Source: DASZMJ01 sp035551935
GTDB lineage: Bacteria; Planctomycetota; Planctomycetia; Isosphaerales; Isosphaeraceae
DNA length: 14,504 nucleotides
Assembly: GCA_035551935.1 (NCBI GenBank)
Contig: DASZMJ010000349.1
Coordinates: 1-14,504 of the forward strand
Direction: 5' to 3'
Part shown: in pieces, positions 1-7,217 of the stretch
Layout: every line of letters starts with the position of its first letter
How positions within the stretch are numbered: the stretch's first letter is position 1
Notes under the pieces: generated by a model
Told to the model about the DNA's origin: nothing
Database searches by the model: none
The model's input: only the letters and a program-made list of their open reading frames with translations
Translations under genes and position numbers: made by a program

Positions 1-339
1 GGCGCCGGCGTCGCGGACGCGGGCCGAGGCCGCGGCGTTGTCGGCCTTGCGGACGCGGGTCAGCGCGATCGAGGCGCAGACCATGTTGTAGACCAGCTCG
101 CGCTCGTACGAATCGGCCGGCTTGAGCTCGTGGACCCAGCCGTCGAGCGTGGCCTGGAACTCCTCGACGCTCTCGCCGGGCAGGACGGCGACGTTGGTAC
201 ACAGGCCGTGGGTCACGGCGTTCATGGACGCGATGGCCTTGCCCTCGGGGGTGCGCGGGCCGGTCGAGAGCAGCGCGTTGGCGCGGCGGGCGGCGAGCTG
301 GGCGGCGGAGAGCTGCGACCTGGCCTTGGAGCTGGACAT
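1..339 (-). CDS. Uncharacterised 'STGPRTPEGKA' family protein (N-terminal part, runs off the window)
   Basis: The reverse strand reads 113 codons without a stop from ATG at 339 to the window edge, so only the N-terminal part is present. Residues 25-45 carry the motif LSTGPRTPEGKA followed by SMNAVTHGL, preceded by a basic QLAARRANA segment. This N-terminal signature defines a family of unknown function that is highly multiplied in planctomycete and acidobacterial genomes. It is followed here by an acidic, helix-prone stretch (ESVEEFQATLDGWVHELKP, then YERELVYNMVCASIALTRVRKAD). An in-frame ATG at 366 would add nine residues (MSRNRETPP). I prefer 339 because a GGGAG Shine-Dalgarno-like sequence lies about 10 nt before it and none precedes 366. 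No catalytic motif is visible, so I assign no function. The family resemblance is firm, the role is unknown, and the C-terminus cannot be seen. Confidence 0.8.
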   Translation of the reverse strand, partial: MSSSKARSQLSAAQLAARRANALLSTGPRTPEGKAIASMNAVTHGLCTNVAVLPGESVEEFQATLDGWVHELKPADSYERELVYNMVCASIALTRVRKADNAAASARVRDAGA

Positions 340-461
340 CGGTGGGGTCTCCCGGTTGCGGGACATCGGCGGACCGCGGAACGGCTGCGGGCGTCGACAT
401 TGGCGCCCGCGACCCGTGGCCTTCACCCTCTTAATCTCGAAAAGAAGACGCGATCCGATAA

Positions 462-505
462 CCGAATTCCGCGCGGATTCGGGACATTGTTCCGGGAATC
501 CCGGA
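462..505. promoter_or_regulatory. Two adjacent palindromes upstream of the left-edge gene
   Basis: The first palindrome (462-482) pairs CCGAAT with ATTCGG around a self-complementary CCGCGCGG core, with one bulged T at 468. The second (491-505) is perfect: TCCGGGA, one central A, then TCCCGGA. They lie about 125-165 nt upstream of the minus-strand start at 339, in the locally AT-richer part of the gap. Paired palindromes in this position could bind a dimeric regulator or fold in RNA. The symmetry is seen directly. Any regulatory function is inferred. Confidence 0.35.
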
Positions 506-557
506 GACGAGGCGCAGACCCTCTCCCCGGGCGGAACAGGTCGACGTCGGTCGTCAT

Positions 558-793
558 CCCCTCTCCCCTGGGCTGACCGACCGTGACTCTCGGGGCGGCG
601 CCGTCGAGGTCCCCGCCGTCGGCCCGGCTTCGTAGCAGGCACGCTCCGCGTGCCGTCCGCCTCTTCCCGTAGCAGGCACGTTCCGCGTGCCGTCCGCCAC
701 CCCACAAGCTTCTTGGGTCGTGGCGGACGGCACGCGGAGCGTGCCTGCTACGGGGAAGAGGGACGACCGGTCGGCTCCCCCTGGGAGAGGGGG
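558..793. repeat. Composite inverted-repeat cluster of three REP-like units
   Basis: Three copies of a unit of about 30 bp are present: direct at 632-661 and 669-698, and inverted at 721-751. Each begins GTAGCAGGCACG and ends CGTGCCGTCCGCC, with an internal GGCACG/CGTGCC mini-hairpin around CTCCG or TTCCG. Copies two and three face each other and would form a long hairpin with the 699-720 segment as loop. The cluster is framed by an outer inverted pair, CCCCTCTCCC at 558-567 and GGGAGAGGGG at 783-792. Such GTAGCAGGCACG...CGTGCC units recur in intergenic regions of planctomycete genomes, from general knowledge rather than a search. The cluster sits downstream of the acyltransferase gene and could terminate its transcription. 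Confidence 0.8.
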
Positions 794-840
794 AAGAGTG
801 AGGATATCGACACGACTGGCAAGAGAGGAGCCGGCCGCGA

Positions 841-2070
841 TCAGGGACTCAGCGGGCGGCCGGGGCCGAGGGCGTCGAGGAGGGATTGGATACCGTGCTC
901 GAGCTCGGCGGTCAGCGCCGAGGCGGCGGCGCGGGGGCGGGAGGGGCCGGCGAGGGACGGGGCGACGTCGATCGGCGCGCCGAAGCGGACGATCGCGCGG
1001 CGCGGGGTGCGCGGGGCGGCCATCTCGGTAGTGTTGAAGACGTCCTGGCGGAACTTCAGCAAGGTCTCCGAGACGCGCTCGGCGGTGGGGCACTCGGCCA
1101 CGTAGTCGCCGGGGTAGCTGTAGAGCTGGACGACGACGAACAGGTCGTTCAGGTCGCGCCTCAGGGCCGCGGCCCCTTCGGGGGTGGTCGCGGGATCGGC
1201 CAGTGCTTCGAGGCAGGCGTGGCGCAGCTCCTTGACGCGACCGGGCACCGGCCCGTCGCCATGGCGGCCGAGGCGAAGGCCCTCGATGCGGTCGAGGATC
1301 GTCGAGCGCAGGGCGCGGAGCCGCTCCGGGATCGGGCCGCGACGGACCTCGCCGAGGTATTCCAGCTCCTTGAGCGCGAGCATCGCCTCGGCAAAGCCGT
1401 AGATCCGCGCCACCAGGTCGCGGTCGGTTCGGGGCCACCAGGTGAAGCGGCCTTCGAGCTCGTCCATCAGGGCGCGCAACGGGGGCGTCGGGTCGTGGCC
1501 GTCGAGGAAGCGGTACTTGATCGCCGTCGGCACGATCCGGACGGTCCCCTTCCCTTCGGCCCGCCGCCGCGCCGCGGCGATGGCCAGGGCCGCGGCGCCG
1601 TCGCGGAGCGGCGTGAGGCGGTCGGCGGTGTGATAGACCTCGCCCTCGGGGAAGACGACCAGCGGGCAACGGCCGCTCGCGAGCACCTCGACGCCCGCCT
1701 TGAAGGCCCGGAGGTCCGACCCCTCGCGATCGACCGGGAAGGCGCCGAGCCAGGGCAGCTCGTAGCGGCTCAGGCCGTTGAAGAGCTGATACGCGACCAT
1801 GTAGCAGAACGGCCGGCCGACGACCCCGGCGGCCAGGAACATCACGCCGCCGTCGGCGTTGTCGGCGTGGTTCGGCGCGATCAGGAGCCCGTCGCCCTTC
1901 TCCAGCGGCTCGCGGAGCGGCTCGGCCCCCTGGGCCTCGACCTCGTGGACCAACTGCTCGCGCCTCAGCTTGCGGCGGATGATCGGCCGCGCGAGCCGGA
2001 CCAGCAGCGGCACGACGCGCGGCGGCCGGAAGGCGTAGGGCAACTGGTCGGACAGCGGCAGGCGGCGCAT
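841..2070 (-). CDS. PlsC-type phospholipid/glycerol acyltransferase with long C-terminal extension
   Basis: The 409-residue protein has the acyltransferase signatures in order: PNHADNAD at 66-73 (the HX4D catalytic pair H68 and D73), GAFPVDREG at 109-117 (motif with R115), VVFPEGE at 138-144, and IVPTAIKY at 179-186. These match glycerol-3-phosphate or lysophosphatidate acyltransferases, which move an acyl chain from acyl-CoA or acyl-ACP to a lipid precursor at the inner membrane face. PlsC itself is usually about 240 residues; here roughly 200 residues follow the catalytic domain, a helical, charged region without a motif I recognise. I chose ATG at 2070 because GGGGA lies 10 nt upstream. 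A TTG at 2127 would add 19 basic, low-complexity residues. The gene stands alone and is divergent from the 2369 gene. The substrate is not predictable, and a role in phospholipid, ornithine-lipid or membrane-glycolipid acylation are all possible. Confidence 0.85.
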   Translation of the reverse strand: MRRLPLSDQLPYAFRPPRVVPLLVRLARPIIRRKLRREQLVHEVEAQGAEPLREPLEKGDGLLIAPNHADNADGGVMFLAAGVVGRPFCYMVAYQLFNGLSRYELPWLGAFPVDREGSDLRAFKAGVEVLASGRCPLVVFPEGEVYHTADRLTPLRDGAAALAIAAARRRAEGKGTVRIVPTAIKYRFLDGHDPTPPLRALMDELEGRFTWWPRTDRDLVARIYGFAEAMLALKELEYLGEVRRGPIPERLRALRSTILDRIEGLRLGRHGDGPVPGRVKELRHACLEALADPATTPEGAAALRRDLNDLFVVVQLYSYPGDYVAECPTAERVSETLLKFRQDVFNTTEMAAPRTPRRAIVRFGAPIDVAPSLAGPSRPRAAASALTAELEHGIQSLLDALGPGRPLSP

Positions 2071-2368
2071 CGGCGGCGACTCCCCGTTGCCGGCCGGCGT
2101 CCTCGTCGGCCGTCTCCGGGAAGTCAAGCACGCGCGACGGCCGCTGTCGAGGGGCAGGCACCCCGACGCGGACTTGGCAAACCTCCCGGGCGCGGCCCGT
2201 GGAGGGTTCCCAAGCGGGGCGGGGCTTTGATAGGATCGGCGCGGGTCGCCCGACGCGGGTCGTCGGGAGGGCCGGGGACCAGGGAGTCCCGCGACGGCAC
2301 GGATCGCAAGGAAGGACGACGGGCGGCGGCCGCCCGCTCCGACGGAATCCCTCGAGGGCGAAGCGACG
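2071..2368. other. Divergent intergenic region (acyltransferase / 74-aa protein)
   Basis: This gap of 298 bp holds the start regions of two divergent genes. On the minus side a GGGGA ribosome-binding sequence is visible at 2081-2085. On the plus side an extended -10-like TGATAGGAT occurs at 2228-2236 and a GAGGG Shine-Dalgarno at 2354-2358. Open frames crossing the gap have no family resemblance, and I see no other gene, repeat or RNA structure. Confidence 0.5.
2228..2236 (+). promoter_or_regulatory. Possible extended -10 promoter element
   Basis: TGATAGGAT fits an extended -10 (TGnTAnnnT) and stands about 130 nt before the ATG at 2369. A poor -35 candidate (TTCCCA, 2207-2212) lies 18 nt before the TAGGAT hexamer. 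The same TAGGAT hexamer appears in the better-supported promoter ahead of the TetR gene. Weak evidence from sequence alone. Confidence 0.25.
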
Positions 2369-2593
2369 ATGGAAGCGGACGACCTGGAGCTCTACAGCAC
2401 CCAGCAACTGATCCACGAGCTGATGCGACGGTCGACGTTCCTGGGGGTCGTCGTCCACGCCGACGACGAGGCCCGGGGCGCCTGGGTCGGCGAGAAGACC
2501 TTCCGCATCCACTTCAACGCGAACCTCGACGCCGAGCAGGCCGGCCGCCTGCTCGGCGTCGTGAGCGAGTTTATCGAGCTGGACCGCTCCTGA
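2369..2593 (+). CDS. Small conserved-looking hypothetical protein (74 aa)
   Basis: The protein is short and acidic. Its helical N-terminus (LELYSTQQLIHELMRRSTFLGVVVHADDEA, residues 6-35) is followed by a beta-rich segment (TFRIHFNANLDAEQAGRLLGVVSEFIEL, 44-71). There is no signal peptide, membrane segment or metal-binding cluster. The composition looks like a genuine cytosolic protein rather than a shadow frame. The ATG is preceded by GAGGG at 2354-2358 with 10-nt spacing. I recall similar small proteins in other planctomycetes but cannot name a family or function. It ends 19 nt from the stop of the convergent stress-type gene, so the two 3' ends are almost back to back. Confidence 0.7.
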   Translation: MEADDLELYSTQQLIHELMRRSTFLGVVVHADDEARGAWVGEKTFRIHFNANLDAEQAGRLLGVVSEFIELDRS

Positions 2594-2612
2594 TGCGATC
2601 GCGGGCCGGGGG

Positions 2613-3575
2613 TCACTTGCGCTTCGAGGCGTCGCCCCCGGCGCCGCGGACGTCGACGTCGCCCTCGCGCTCGACGCGGACCTGCTCCTTCTTGACCTCG
2701 CCGGCGACGCGCTCGGTGTCCTGGACGACGCGCTTGCCGACGGTGACCTGCTCCTTGACCACCGGCTTCTTCTCGACGACGACCTCTTCCTCCATCACCG
2801 GCACGCGGATCTCCTCCCCCGCGCGGATGTCGCCGGCGTTCGCCTTGCCGCTGGCCGGATGGCGCTCGACGACGACTTCCTCGCGGTGGACGGGGACCTC
2901 GACCGACTTGTGCTCGGTGACGACCTCCTTGCGCACCTTGACCTCGCCGGCCTCGACCGGTCGGGTGTGGGCGTGCAACTCCTCCTCGCGGACCTCGATC
3001 TTGCGACCGGCCGCGCCGGCCTTGCCCGTCGCCGTGCCGGCGGTGGTGGTGGCGGTGGCGCCGCGGGTCTGCATGTCGTAGGCGCCGTGGCGGCGGAGGA
3101 TGGTGGTGGCCTCGCCGGCGCGGTCGCCGGTGTGGACGGTCACGATGGTGCGGCCGGCCTCGAATTCGGAGTGGTAGTAGTGGGCCTCTTCCTCGGGGAT
3201 GCCGGCGCCGATCAGGGCGCCGGCGAGGCCGCCGATGGCCAGGCCGCCGGCGGCGTTGGCGAGGATGGCCGCGAGCGTGCCGCCGGCGATGACCGGGCCG
3301 AGCACGGGGATGATCCCGGCGACGACCCCGAGGCCGACCAGGCCGCCCAGGCCCGCCCCGGTCAGCGCGCCGGTCAGGGCCCCCGAGCCGACGTGCGTGC
3401 CCTGCTCGTATTCGGCCGTATCCCCCTCGGCCACGGCCGTGCCGGGGTCGTGCCGCGCCGCGACGCCGATCTGGTCGTCGCGGAAGCCGGCCTGGCGCAA
3501 TTCGATGACGGCCCGGTCGGCCTGCCTGGCGTCCTCGAAGACGCCGACGACGGTGGAACGTTGTGCGCTCGCCAT
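2613..3575 (-). CDS. YflT-like / DUF2382 (YsnF/AvaK) stress-type protein
   Basis: The 320-residue protein has three parts. Residues 8-45 (VVGVFEDARQADRAVIELRQAGFRDDQIGVAAR) resemble the N-terminal strand-helix-strand of the general stress protein 17M/YflT domain, which resumes at 131-166 (HYYHSEFEAGRTIVTVHTGDRAGEATTILRRHGAYD). Between them, residues 62-126 are a glycine/alanine-rich hydrophobic segment that could insert in or lie along the membrane. Residues 191-305 form a DUF2382 domain of alternating basic and acidic beta strands (IEVREEELHAHTRPVEAGEVKVRKEVVTE, then VPVMEEEVVVEKKPVVKEQVTVGKRVV). DUF2382 proteins are linked to stress responses in bacilli, cyanobacteria and deinococci, with unknown molecular function. 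The start at 3575 follows a strong GGGAGGG with 5-nt spacing. The only oddity is the GATATTTAGTATG-like linker (residues 172-190), low in complexity. Confidence 0.88.
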   Translation of the reverse strand: MASAQRSTVVGVFEDARQADRAVIELRQAGFRDDQIGVAARHDPGTAVAEGDTAEYEQGTHVGSGALTGALTGAGLGGLVGLGVVAGIIPVLGPVIAGGTLAAILANAAGGLAIGGLAGALIGAGIPEEEAHYYHSEFEAGRTIVTVHTGDRAGEATTILRRHGAYDMQTRGATATTTAGTATGKAGAAGRKIEVREEELHAHTRPVEAGEVKVRKEVVTEHKSVEVPVHREEVVVERHPASGKANAGDIRAGEEIRVPVMEEEVVVEKKPVVKEQVTVGKRVVQDTERVAGEVKKEQVRVEREGDVDVRGAGGDASKRK

Positions 3576-3830
3576 GTGATCCCTCCCGTTGTGTTGGGCG
3601 CACGGGCGCCGGACGCGCGACGCCCGCGCATCCGCGGCGAGATGTTCATGCGAACGCGATTTTCCGCAAAACTGATGCCGCCGGCGCCCCGAAAAAGCCG
3701 GCCCGGCCGCTCCCCCGGCGCGGGCTGTTCTGGTAGGCTCGTCGGCTCGTGCGGGGCCGGGCGACGTGCCATGTCGCGACGGACCAGATCGAGACGCCCG
3801 CCGCGAAGACCTGCCAGGGAGCCGAACATC
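3576..3830. other. Divergent promoter region between the stress-type gene and the GH2 gene
   Basis: The 255-bp gap separates two divergent starts. It contains the GGGAGGG ribosome-binding site of the minus-strand gene just right of 3575 and the AGGGAG site of the GH2 gene at 3816-3821. An extended -10-like TGGTAGGCT occurs at 3731-3739, about 90 nt before the GH2 start, without a clear -35. The 3651-3680 part is locally AT-richer. No additional gene is visible. Confidence 0.45.
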
Positions 3831-6800
3831 ATGATCCGAACCACCATCGCGCGATCGATGGCATGGCTCGCCCTCGCCTGGGCCGCCGCCGCCGTCGCGG
3901 CCGACATACCGAGGCCCGAGCACCCCACCCCCGACGCCGTCCGGCCCCACTGGGCGAACCTCAACGGCCGCTGGGGTTTCCGCTTCGACCCCAGGGACGA
4001 GGGCCGCGACGCCAGGTGGTTCGAGCCTGCCGCGCCAGGCTTCGACCGCACGATCGTCGTCCCCTTCCCCTGGGAGAGCGAGCTCTCCGGCGTCCACGAA
4101 TTGAAGGGGCCGAAGGTCGGCTGGTACCGGCGCACGTTCCGCGTCCCCGACGACTTCCCCAAAGGTCAGCGCGTCTGGCTCCGCTTCGGTGCCGTGGACT
4201 GGCGGGCCGACGTCTGGGTCAATGGGAAGCACGTGGCCGCGCACGAAGGGGGCTACACCCCCTTCGAGGCCGACATCACCGACGCCCTCAAGGCCGACGG
4301 CGACAACACCCTCGTCGTCCGCGCCTTCGACCCCACCGACCCGAGCCTGCCCACGGGCAAGCAGGTCGGTTGGTACACGCCGACCTCGGGCATCTGGCAG
4401 ACGGTGTGGCTCGAGGCGCGGCCGGTCGCTTATATTAAACAATTCACGGTCAAGACGTCGATCGACCCAGCGGGAGTGACGGTCGAATTCGAGCTGGAAG
4501 GGCTCGAACCCCGCAAGCCCTACGGGGTCGGCGCCCTGCCGGACGATCGGTCCGCTCCGATGACGGTGCCGGGCGTCTTGCAGATCCTTGCCGACAAGCC
4601 GGGCCGATACCCGGCCAGGAGCACCGTTACGCAGCGGGTCCGCGACCCCAAGGTCTGGACGCCGGACGAGCCGACCCTCTATCCGCTCACACTCGAACTG
4701 GCCTCGCCCGACGGCCAAGTTGACACCATCCGGACCTACTTCGGCCTCCGCACCATCGCCCGCGGAAAGTACGGGAATGAGCCGTTCGAGCGCCTCCTCC
4801 TCAACGGAAAGCCGATCTACCTCCGCGCGGCGCTCGATCAATCCTTCAATCCGAAGGGGATCTACACGGCGCCGAGCGACGCGTTCCTGAAGCATGACAT
4901 CGAGCTGGCGAAGTCGTTCGGCCTGAACGGCCTCCGCATCCACATCAAGCCCGACGAGCCGCGGCGGCTCTACTGGGCGGACAAGTTGGGCATGCTCATC
5001 CTTGAGGATATGCCCAACACCTGGGAGCAGAACGAGAAGGCCCGCAAGGCGTGGGAAGCCACGATGCGCGAGGCCGTCGCGCGCGACCGGAACCACCCGG
5101 CCATCGTCGCCTGGGTCGACTTCAACGAGACGTGGGGCCTCGGCCGGCCCGATCATTACAAGGCGAGCAAGGAGACGCAGGACTGGGTCAAGCGGATGGT
5201 CGCCTTGACGCGCACGCTCGACCCGACGCGCCTGGTCGAGGACAACTCGCCGTGCAATTATGATCACGTCGAGGGGACCGACCTCAATAGCTGGCACTTC
5301 TACATCGACGATCACGAGGGCGCGCGCAAGCACATCGACGAGGTCGTCGCGCGGAGCACGCCCGGCAGCCCGTTCAACTACTGCCCCGGCCAGGCGATGA
5401 ACTCGGCGCCGTTGATCAACTCGGAGTACGGCTCCGTCTCCGCCGGCGGCGGCGACCGCGACGTCTCGTGGGGCTTCCGCGACCTGACCACGCTCCTCCG
5501 CAAGCAGAACAAGGTCCAGGGCTATGTCTATACGGAACTCGATGACATCGAGTGGGAGCACAACGGCTTCGTCAACTACGACCGGACGGCCAAGGCGTTC
5601 GGCTACGACGCCTTCGTGCCCGGCATGACCGTCGCCGACCTCCAGGGCCCCGACTTCGTCGGCTACGACGCCCCCCCGGCGATCGAGGCCAAGGTCGGCG
5701 AGACGGTCAAGGTCCCCGTCTTCGTCAGCCACTTCTCCGACCGCAAAGCCGCCCGGCTCCGCTGGTGGGTCGCGGGCTTCGACGACCACGGCCGTCGCAT
5801 TTCGACGGAGCCGACGACGGTGCCCGTCTCCTGGACGCCCTACGACGTGACGATGCAGCAGGAGCCGCTCACCGCCAGGCTCGACCGCGGGTTCGTCGGC
5901 GCGATCGCGATGGTGCTGGAGGACGAGGCCGGCAAGAAGGTCGCGGCCAACTTCGTCAACCTCGTCGTCCGTCCCGAGAGGCCCCTGGCGCACGTCGAGC
6001 GCCTCGACGACCGCAAGGTCGCCCTCCGCTTCGCGCCCGAGGACTTCGCGAAGGGCCGCTGGTCCGGCCCGACGGCCGGCGAAGGGAAGGCGGCCGGCCA
6101 GGGCAAGGGGTCGTTCACTTACAGTCTGAAGCTGCCGAAGGCAGTCGTCGATGCGAAGCCCGAGTCGATCGAGCTGATGGTCGAGGCCGCATCGAAGGCG
6201 GGGCGCGAGCGGGTCGACTGGCCCGAGCGCGTCAACCCGCAGGACAACCCGCAGACCGACGAGCGCAAGTGGCCCTCGACCCTGGAGGTCTCGATCGATG
6301 GCCAACGCGTCGCGCGCGTGGATCTCCCCGACGACCCGGCCGACGCGCGCGGGGTGCTCTCGCACCTGGCGCGGGTCGATCACGGCAGCTACGGCGAGTT
6401 GCTCCGCATCAAGGCCGACCTGCCCGATCCGGTGAAGGCCGACCTCGCGTCGGGCAAGCCCTTGGAGCTGCGGCTGGCCGTCCCCGACGACGCCGAGCAC
6501 GCCGGCGGCCTCCGCGTCTTCGGCGCCGGGAACGGCGCGTACCCGGTCGACCCGACCCTCGTCGTGACGACCGCGAATCGCCTGCCGGCCGACCTCGGCG
6601 TGAAGGCCGACGAGTCGGTCGCGATCGATGTCAAGTCGAGCCGGCGCACCTGGCTGCTCGCGCCCGGCGACAACCCCCGGGGCTCCATGACCCGATGGGC
6701 CTACACCACCGCCGAGCCCGGCGCCTCGTGGGCCGAGCCCGGCTTCGACGACTCGAAATGGCGGCACGCCGCGCCCGGTTTCGGCACCGACGGCACGCCC

Positions 6801-7109
6801 GGCGTCGCCGTCCACACGCACTGGGACTCGTCCACGATCTGGCTCCGCGCCGTCGTCGACGTCCCGAGGCTCGGCGCGGAGGACGCGCTGTCGCTCCACG
6901 TCTATCACGACGAGGACGTCGACGTGTTCGTCAACGGCCGCCCCCTGTTCCGCGCCCGCGGGTTCGTGACCTCCTACCGCGACGTCCCCCTCGACGACGC
7001 GCAGAAGGGCCTCTTCCTCCCCGGTCCCAACACGATCGCCGTCCGTTGCCGCCAGACCGGCGGCGGCCAGGGGATCGACGTGGGCCTGGGGCTGACGAAG
7101 GGGGAGTGA
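3831..7109 (+). CDS. Secreted glycoside hydrolase family 2 enzyme (1092 aa)
   Basis: A signal peptide is visible: basic MIRTTIARS, hydrophobic core MAWLALAWAAAA, and an AVA site at residues 21-23, so the enzyme is exported. Then follow a GH2 N-terminal jelly-roll (about 40-200; VGWYRRTFRVP, WVNGKHVAAHEGGYTPFEADIT), an Ig-like sandwich (about 200-305) and a TIM barrel (about 305-610). The barrel holds both catalytic glutamates: E433 in VDFNETWGLG as acid/base and E532 in INSEYGS as nucleophile, 99 residues apart as is usual for the family. An Ig-like module follows, and a second galactose-binding-like sandwich closes the protein (about 938-1092; TWLLAPGDNP, VFVNGRPLFRARGF). GH2 enzymes cleave beta-galactosides, beta-glucuronides, beta-mannosides and related sugars; the sequence does not tell which. 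The start is supported by AGGGAG with 9-nt spacing; upstream extension to 2859 runs into the neighbouring gene and is spurious. No transporter, sulfatase or other carbohydrate gene adjoins it. Confidence 0.93.
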   Translation: MIRTTIARSMAWLALAWAAAAVAADIPRPEHPTPDAVRPHWANLNGRWGFRFDPRDEGRDARWFEPAAPGFDRTIVVPFPWESELSGVHELKGPKVGWYRRTFRVPDDFPKGQRVWLRFGAVDWRADVWVNGKHVAAHEGGYTPFEADITDALKADGDNTLVVRAFDPTDPSLPTGKQVGWYTPTSGIWQTVWLEARPVAYIKQFTVKTSIDPAGVTVEFELEGLEPRKPYGVGALPDDRSAPMTVPGVLQILADKPGRYPARSTVTQRVRDPKVWTPDEPTLYPLTLELASPDGQVDTIRTYFGLRTIARGKYGNEPFERLLLNGKPIYLRAALDQSFNPKGIYTAPSDAFLKHDIELAKSFGLNGLRIHIKPDEPRRLYWADKLGMLILEDMPNTWEQNEKARKAWEATMREAVARDRNHPAIVAWVDFNETWGLGRPDHYKASKETQDWVKRMVALTRTLDPTRLVEDNSPCNYDHVEGTDLNSWHFYIDDHEGARKHIDEVVARSTPGSPFNYCPGQAMNSAPLINSEYGSVSAGGGDRDVSWGFRDLTTLLRKQNKVQGYVYTELDDIEWEHNGFVNYDRTAKAFGYDAFVPGMTVADLQGPDFVGYDAPPAIEAKVGETVKVPVFVSHFSDRKAARLRWWVAGFDDHGRRISTEPTTVPVSWTPYDVTMQQEPLTARLDRGFVGAIAMVLEDEAGKKVAANFVNLVVRPERPLAHVERLDDRKVALRFAPEDFAKGRWSGPTAGEGKAAGQGKGSFTYSLKLPKAVVDAKPESIELMVEAASKAGRERVDWPERVNPQDNPQTDERKWPSTLEVSIDGQRVARVDLPDDPADARGVLSHLARVDHGSYGELLRIKADLPDPVKADLASGKPLELRLAVPDDAEHAGGLRVFGAGNGAYPVDPTLVVTTANRLPADLGVKADESVAIDVKSSRRTWLLAPGDNPRGSMTRWAYTTAEPGASWAEPGFDDSKWRHAAPGFGTDGTPGVAVHTHWDSSTIWLRAVVDVPRLGAEDALSLHVYHDEDVDVFVNGRPLFRARGFVTSYRDVPLDDAQKGLFLPGPNTIAVRCRQTGGGQGIDVGLGLTKGE

Positions 7110-7116
7110 CGAGGAC

Positions 7117-7207
7117 TCACCGCAGAGGACGCGGAGGGCGCGGAGCATGACGAAGGATTTCAGGAATCCCCTCCTTGCCTCCGCGCCCTCTGCGATCTCC
7201 GCGGTGA
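7117..7207. repeat. Long inverted repeat of the 'CACCGCAGAGGACGC' type
   Basis: Two 29-nt arms (7117-7145 and 7179-7207) are inverted copies with only four mismatches, separated by a 33-nt loop that contains a further small GGATT/AATCC hairpin. The arms begin TCACCGC and end GAGGGCGCGGAG. They resemble the widespread bacterial intergenic palindromes of the 'caccgcagagacgcagag' kind, a comparison made from general knowledge. The element fills nearly the whole gap between the GH2 stop and the next start. It could act as a transcription terminator for GH2, and its right arm brings GGTGA to 10 nt before the downstream ATG. Confidence 0.82.
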
Positions 7208-7217
7208 ATCCCCGCTC

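Larger units (their letters stand above)
340..840. other. Gene-free region carrying palindromes and a nested repeat cluster
   Basis: This 501-bp gap lies between the start of the left-edge gene and the stop of the acyltransferase gene. Its left part (about 421-500) is visibly poorer in GC than the rest of the window and contains two palindromes, which fits a promoter region for the left-edge gene. Its right part (558-793) is a stack of inverted repeats. Open frames cross it on both strands, but they are made of repeat sequence (translated motif GGRHAERACYG), have no family resemblance and no convincing ribosome binding site. I therefore call no gene here. Confidence 0.7.

Noticed and set aside
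423..707. Open frames over the repeat cluster (translated GGRHAERACYG)
   Set aside because: They are translated REP-like repeat sequence with no ribosome-binding site.
2071..2127. TTG start at 2127 for the acyltransferase
   Set aside because: It adds a low-complexity basic stretch; ATG at 2070 has GGGGA at good spacing.
886..3081. Plus-strand open frame of 731 codons across the acyltransferase and stress-type genes
   Set aside because: It is antisense to two recognised proteins and crosses the repeat-free gap with no family resemblance.
2859..3830. Upstream extension of the GH2 frame
   Set aside because: It overlaps the stress-type gene antisense and would bury the clear signal peptide; AGGGAG before 3831 marks the true start.
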